A DNA stretch of 16,080 bases, taken from the NCBI GenBank assembly GCA_002372855.1, contig DFIZ01000072.1, forward strand, positions 205 to 16,284. Direction: 5' to 3'. This DNA is from Bacteroidales bacterium UBA3684. Lineage in GTDB: Bacteria; Bacteroidota; Bacteroidia; Bacteroidales; P3. Numbering within the stretch: position 1 is the stretch's first letter; each line of letters starts with the position of its first letter. A model generated the notes under the pieces. It had not been told where the DNA came from, made no database searches, and saw only the letters and a list, made by a program, of their open reading frames with translations. This document shows positions 14,667-16,080 of this stretch, piece after piece. The translations under genes were made by a program, and so were the position numbers.

Positions 14667-14934
14667 CGCGACAGCCGTTTTCAAAACCGTTTGGGGGTAT
14701 TGCAGCACGGCGATGGCAGTTTTCAATCTTAGTTGGTCAACCACGTGATGGAAATGACATCAATTTAAATCGGGATGTACATTGTTGTATGAAGATTAAG
14801 GTTTATTGTTTTATCGAAAGGGTATTTCCTCTCCCGTCTCTTTTAACACTCCCGGCCTCCCATTTAAGTTCATCGTGTATGTTATGCTGTTGTTACTTTA
14901 TTAATCTGTGACAGGAGCCCTCCCCTCCCCCGAT

Positions 14935-15120
14935 TTATAGCCCGGCGGGATAATCCCTCACTCCTTGATGGCGAAAGCTGAACAACAGAATAAGAATTAA
15001 TACCAACAATAATATAATATTAAAAATTATGTGGTATGGCTTCATCTCTTCATCTGGCTTGGACGAACTTACATTATTTGAGTAAAGTAACTTTTTAAAA
15101 TTTCTTTTTCTTTTTGCCAT
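14935..15120 (-). CDS. Small single-pass membrane protein, hypothetical
   Basis: 61 residues, not recognised. The N-terminus is strongly basic (MAKRKRNFKK), and one membrane helix lies at about residues 29-47 (IIFNIILLLVLILILLF) with a short polar tail ending at the stop. It is on the same strand as the damaged toxin gene and 49 bp beyond it. It could be a real small membrane protein or a chance frame in AT-rich DNA; the clear helix and basic head are the only support. Confidence 0.4.
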   Translation of the reverse strand: MAKRKRNFKKLLYSNNVSSSKPDEEMKPYHIIFNIILLLVLILILLFSFRHQGVRDYPAGL

Positions 15121-15169
15121 CGTGTACGTTTTTTTAATCAGCAGCTCGGATTGTTGGTATTATTGGTAT

Positions 15170-15477
15170 TCATCGGGCTATCATCTTGGACGGGCGGATA
15201 CGGTCGACAATGACCATATCATCCTCGACGTGGAATATGAAACACCAGCGGCGGTTATGGCTCACCATGCGGCGGGCCTTGGGATGGTATTGCCGTATGT
15301 CGGCCATCGTGCTCGGCCGGTACAGGTCGGCATACACCGAGAGCGACTGCACTTCGGCAATCATATTGTCGATGTACTTGTTGGCACCTGATTGCGACAT
15401 AACGGACTTGAGAAAACCTCCAAGTCATCCATATCGCGCATCGCGGAGCGACTAATCCTGACCTTGTAAACTGTCAT
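15170..15477 (-). pseudogene. RelE/ParE-like toxin gene with a one-base frameshift
   Basis: The start at 15477 overlaps the antitoxin gene by 26 bp and reads MTVYKVRISRSAMRDMDDLE followed by VF. The frame is then lost near 15410-15420 and the family-like sequence continues in the next frame as SQSGANKYIDNM ... YRPSTMADIRQYHPKARRMV ... WCFIFHVEDDMVIVDRIRPS. Adding one base after GAGGTTTT restores a continuous EVFLKSVMSQSGANKY protein of about 102 residues, typical for RelE/ParE family toxins. The total of 308 bp is one short of a multiple of three. As read, only a 76-residue C-terminal frame from an internal ATG (15400) stays open. Either the toxin is inactivated or the base loss is a sequencing or assembly error. 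Confidence 0.7.
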
Positions 15478-15646
15478 AATAGTCATTGACCCGCTTTCTA
15501 AGAATTTCAAAATACTCGTCCACTTCCATCAGCTCGCTTTCGGGGGTCTTCCCGGCGGAAGGCTGGGAGTCAACGGCATTTCTAGCCTGACGCAAGCGTG
15601 AGGTATGTGCCGTGGATGTGCTGTCTGTGTTGGTCAATGATTCCAT
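15452..15646 (-). CDS. Probable antitoxin of the RelE/ParE-like pair
   Basis: 64 residues. The start is placed at 15646 (MESLTNTDSTS) because the longer frame at 15670 overlaps the -7 element at 15668-15675. The N-terminal half is polar and probably disordered; the C-terminal half (ELMEVDEYFEILRKRVNDYY) is acidic and helical. No DNA-binding motif is recognised. Antitoxin identity comes from its position directly upstream of, and overlapping, the toxin reading frame by 26 bp, the usual order for this class. Confidence 0.6.
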   Translation of the reverse strand: MESLTNTDSTSTAHTSRLRQARNAVDSQPSAGKTPESELMEVDEYFEILRKRVNDYYDSLQGQD

Positions 15647-15667
15647 ATTCCGATTGATTTCACGGTG

Positions 15668-15675
15668 CAAAAATA
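15668..15675 (-). promoter_or_regulatory. Probable -7 element (TATTTTTG) of the antitoxin-toxin operon
   Basis: TATTTTTG on the minus strand, 22 bp before the antitoxin ATG at 15646. No clear -33 TTTG is seen at the usual distance. Confidence 0.5.
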
Positions 15676-15728
15676 CACAAAATAATCCACATACAGAAAT
15701 CTTTTTCGCCCATGTCGGAAAAAGTTCG

Positions 15729-15736
15729 TACTTTTG
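15729..15736 (+). promoter_or_regulatory. Probable -7 element (TACTTTTG) for the peroxiredoxin gene
   Basis: TACTTTTGCAG on the plus strand, with TTTTTCG about 20 bp upstream as a weak -33 box, gives a leader of about 85 nt before the Bcp gene. The leader contains a small CCGCC-TGC-GGCGG hairpin near 15756. Confidence 0.55.
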
Positions 15737-15829
15737 CAGCGTTTAACAAGCCTCCCGCCTGCGGCGGAAATCTATAAATCTATAATGGATTCATGGATTG
15801 CGCGAAGCGGGAAATTAAAAAGAAAAAAC

Positions 15830-16080
15830 ATGCTACAGATTGGAACCAAGGCGCCGATGTTTGAGGGCGCCGACGAGAACGGGAATATCATCAGACTGAC
15901 CGATTATGCCGGCAAGAAGCTGGTGCTCTACTTCTACCCCAAGGACAGCACGCCGGGCTGCACCGCCGAGGCCTGCGACCTGCGCGACAACTACCACCGC
16001 TTCCTGGCCCAGGGCTACGAGGTGCTCGGCGTCAGCCGCGACAGCGCCGCCAGCCACCAGCGCTTCATCGCCAAGTACGA
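15830..16080 (+). CDS. bcp: Thioredoxin-dependent peroxiredoxin, Bcp/PrxQ type (partial, 3' end outside window)
   Basis: The first 83 codons are visible. The enzyme reduces hydrogen peroxide and organic hydroperoxides with electrons from thioredoxin, in the cytoplasm. The signature is YPKDSTPGCTAEACDLRD: peroxidatic Cys44 and, five residues on, resolving Cys49, the PrxQ arrangement. The N-terminus LQIGTKAPMFEGADENGN fits the family. An in-frame ATG 15 codons upstream (15785) would add a Lys/Arg-rich extension not typical of Bcp, so 15830 is preferred. A TACTTTTG promoter element lies upstream, and the antitoxin operon is divergent. Confidence 0.95.
   Translation, partial: MLQIGTKAPMFEGADENGNIIRLTDYAGKKLVLYFYPKDSTPGCTAEACDLRDNYHRFLAQGYEVLGVSRDSAASHQRFIAKY

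Larger units (their letters stand above)
14446..14934. other. Gene-less region with hairpins and imperfect repeats
   Basis: No convincing CDS is seen on either strand. The first half holds three related GGAGAATA-type motifs (near 14483, 14525 and 14564), one of them a perfect inverted repeat, and then two imperfect 29-bp repeats. The second half (about 14720-14934) is unstructured mixed sequence with C-rich patches. It may be the remains of dispersed extragenic elements. Confidence 0.6.

Noticed and set aside
14533..14748. A 71-codon plus-strand frame with an FQFQN repeat
   Set aside because: The amino acid repeat simply mirrors the 42-bp DNA repeat. There is no start context, domain or conserved neighbour.
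15785..15832. Upstream in-frame ATG extending the peroxiredoxin by 15 residues
   Set aside because: The extension is basic, and the family's N-terminus begins close to the ATG at 15830.

Overview
The window looks like a chromosomal segment of a Bacteroidales (Bacteroidota) bacterium, probably gut-associated. The evidence is a subtilisin-like protease ending in a type IX secretion (T9SS) sorting domain, several lipoproteins with acidic/lysine residues just after the lipobox cysteine, TAnnTTTG-type -7 promoter elements, and GC-rich genes separated by very AT-rich spacers with little Shine-Dalgarno signal. No rRNA, tRNA, CRISPR array or complete insertion sequence is visible.

Layout. (1) 1-3584, minus strand: an operon of a stand-alone, propeptide-like secreted protein followed by a 967-residue S8 protease (signal peptide, prodomain, catalytic domain, InlB-like repeat, cleaved-adhesin domain, T9SS tail). 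An inverted array of 11-bp repeats lies beyond it. (2) 3585-11416, plus strand: a duplicated cassette. Each copy has an ECF sigma factor, a small single-pass membrane protein (probable anti-sigma), a small secreted protein (DUF4252-like) and one or two large lipoproteins sharing an N-terminal domain. Two small paralogous lipoproteins with their own promoters and terminators sit between the copies. All four apparent transcription starts in this region carry the same promoter-like element, TGTAGT-N17-CGTTNTTATA (one copy degenerate), which suggests a self-contained, autoregulated ECF envelope regulon. (3) 11417-13660: groES-groEL behind a sigma-54-like promoter and a strong palindrome, closed by a 13-bp terminator. 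(4) 13665-14316, minus strand: a DUF4160 + DUF2442-HTH pair resembling a toxin-antitoxin module. (5) 14317-15670: a gene-poor stretch with hairpins and imperfect repeats, a small membrane ORF, and an antitoxin/RelE-ParE-like toxin pair whose toxin has a one-base frameshift. (6) 15830-end: the start of a Bcp/PrxQ peroxiredoxin.

The most notable points are the orphan prodomain next to its protease, the duplicated ECF cassette with a shared promoter, heptanucleotide tandem repeats in nearly every short spacer (one copy inside the second anti-sigma gene, where slippage would change frame), and REP-like palindromes inserted in frame in a lipoprotein gene. All family assignments come from reading motifs, not from database searches.
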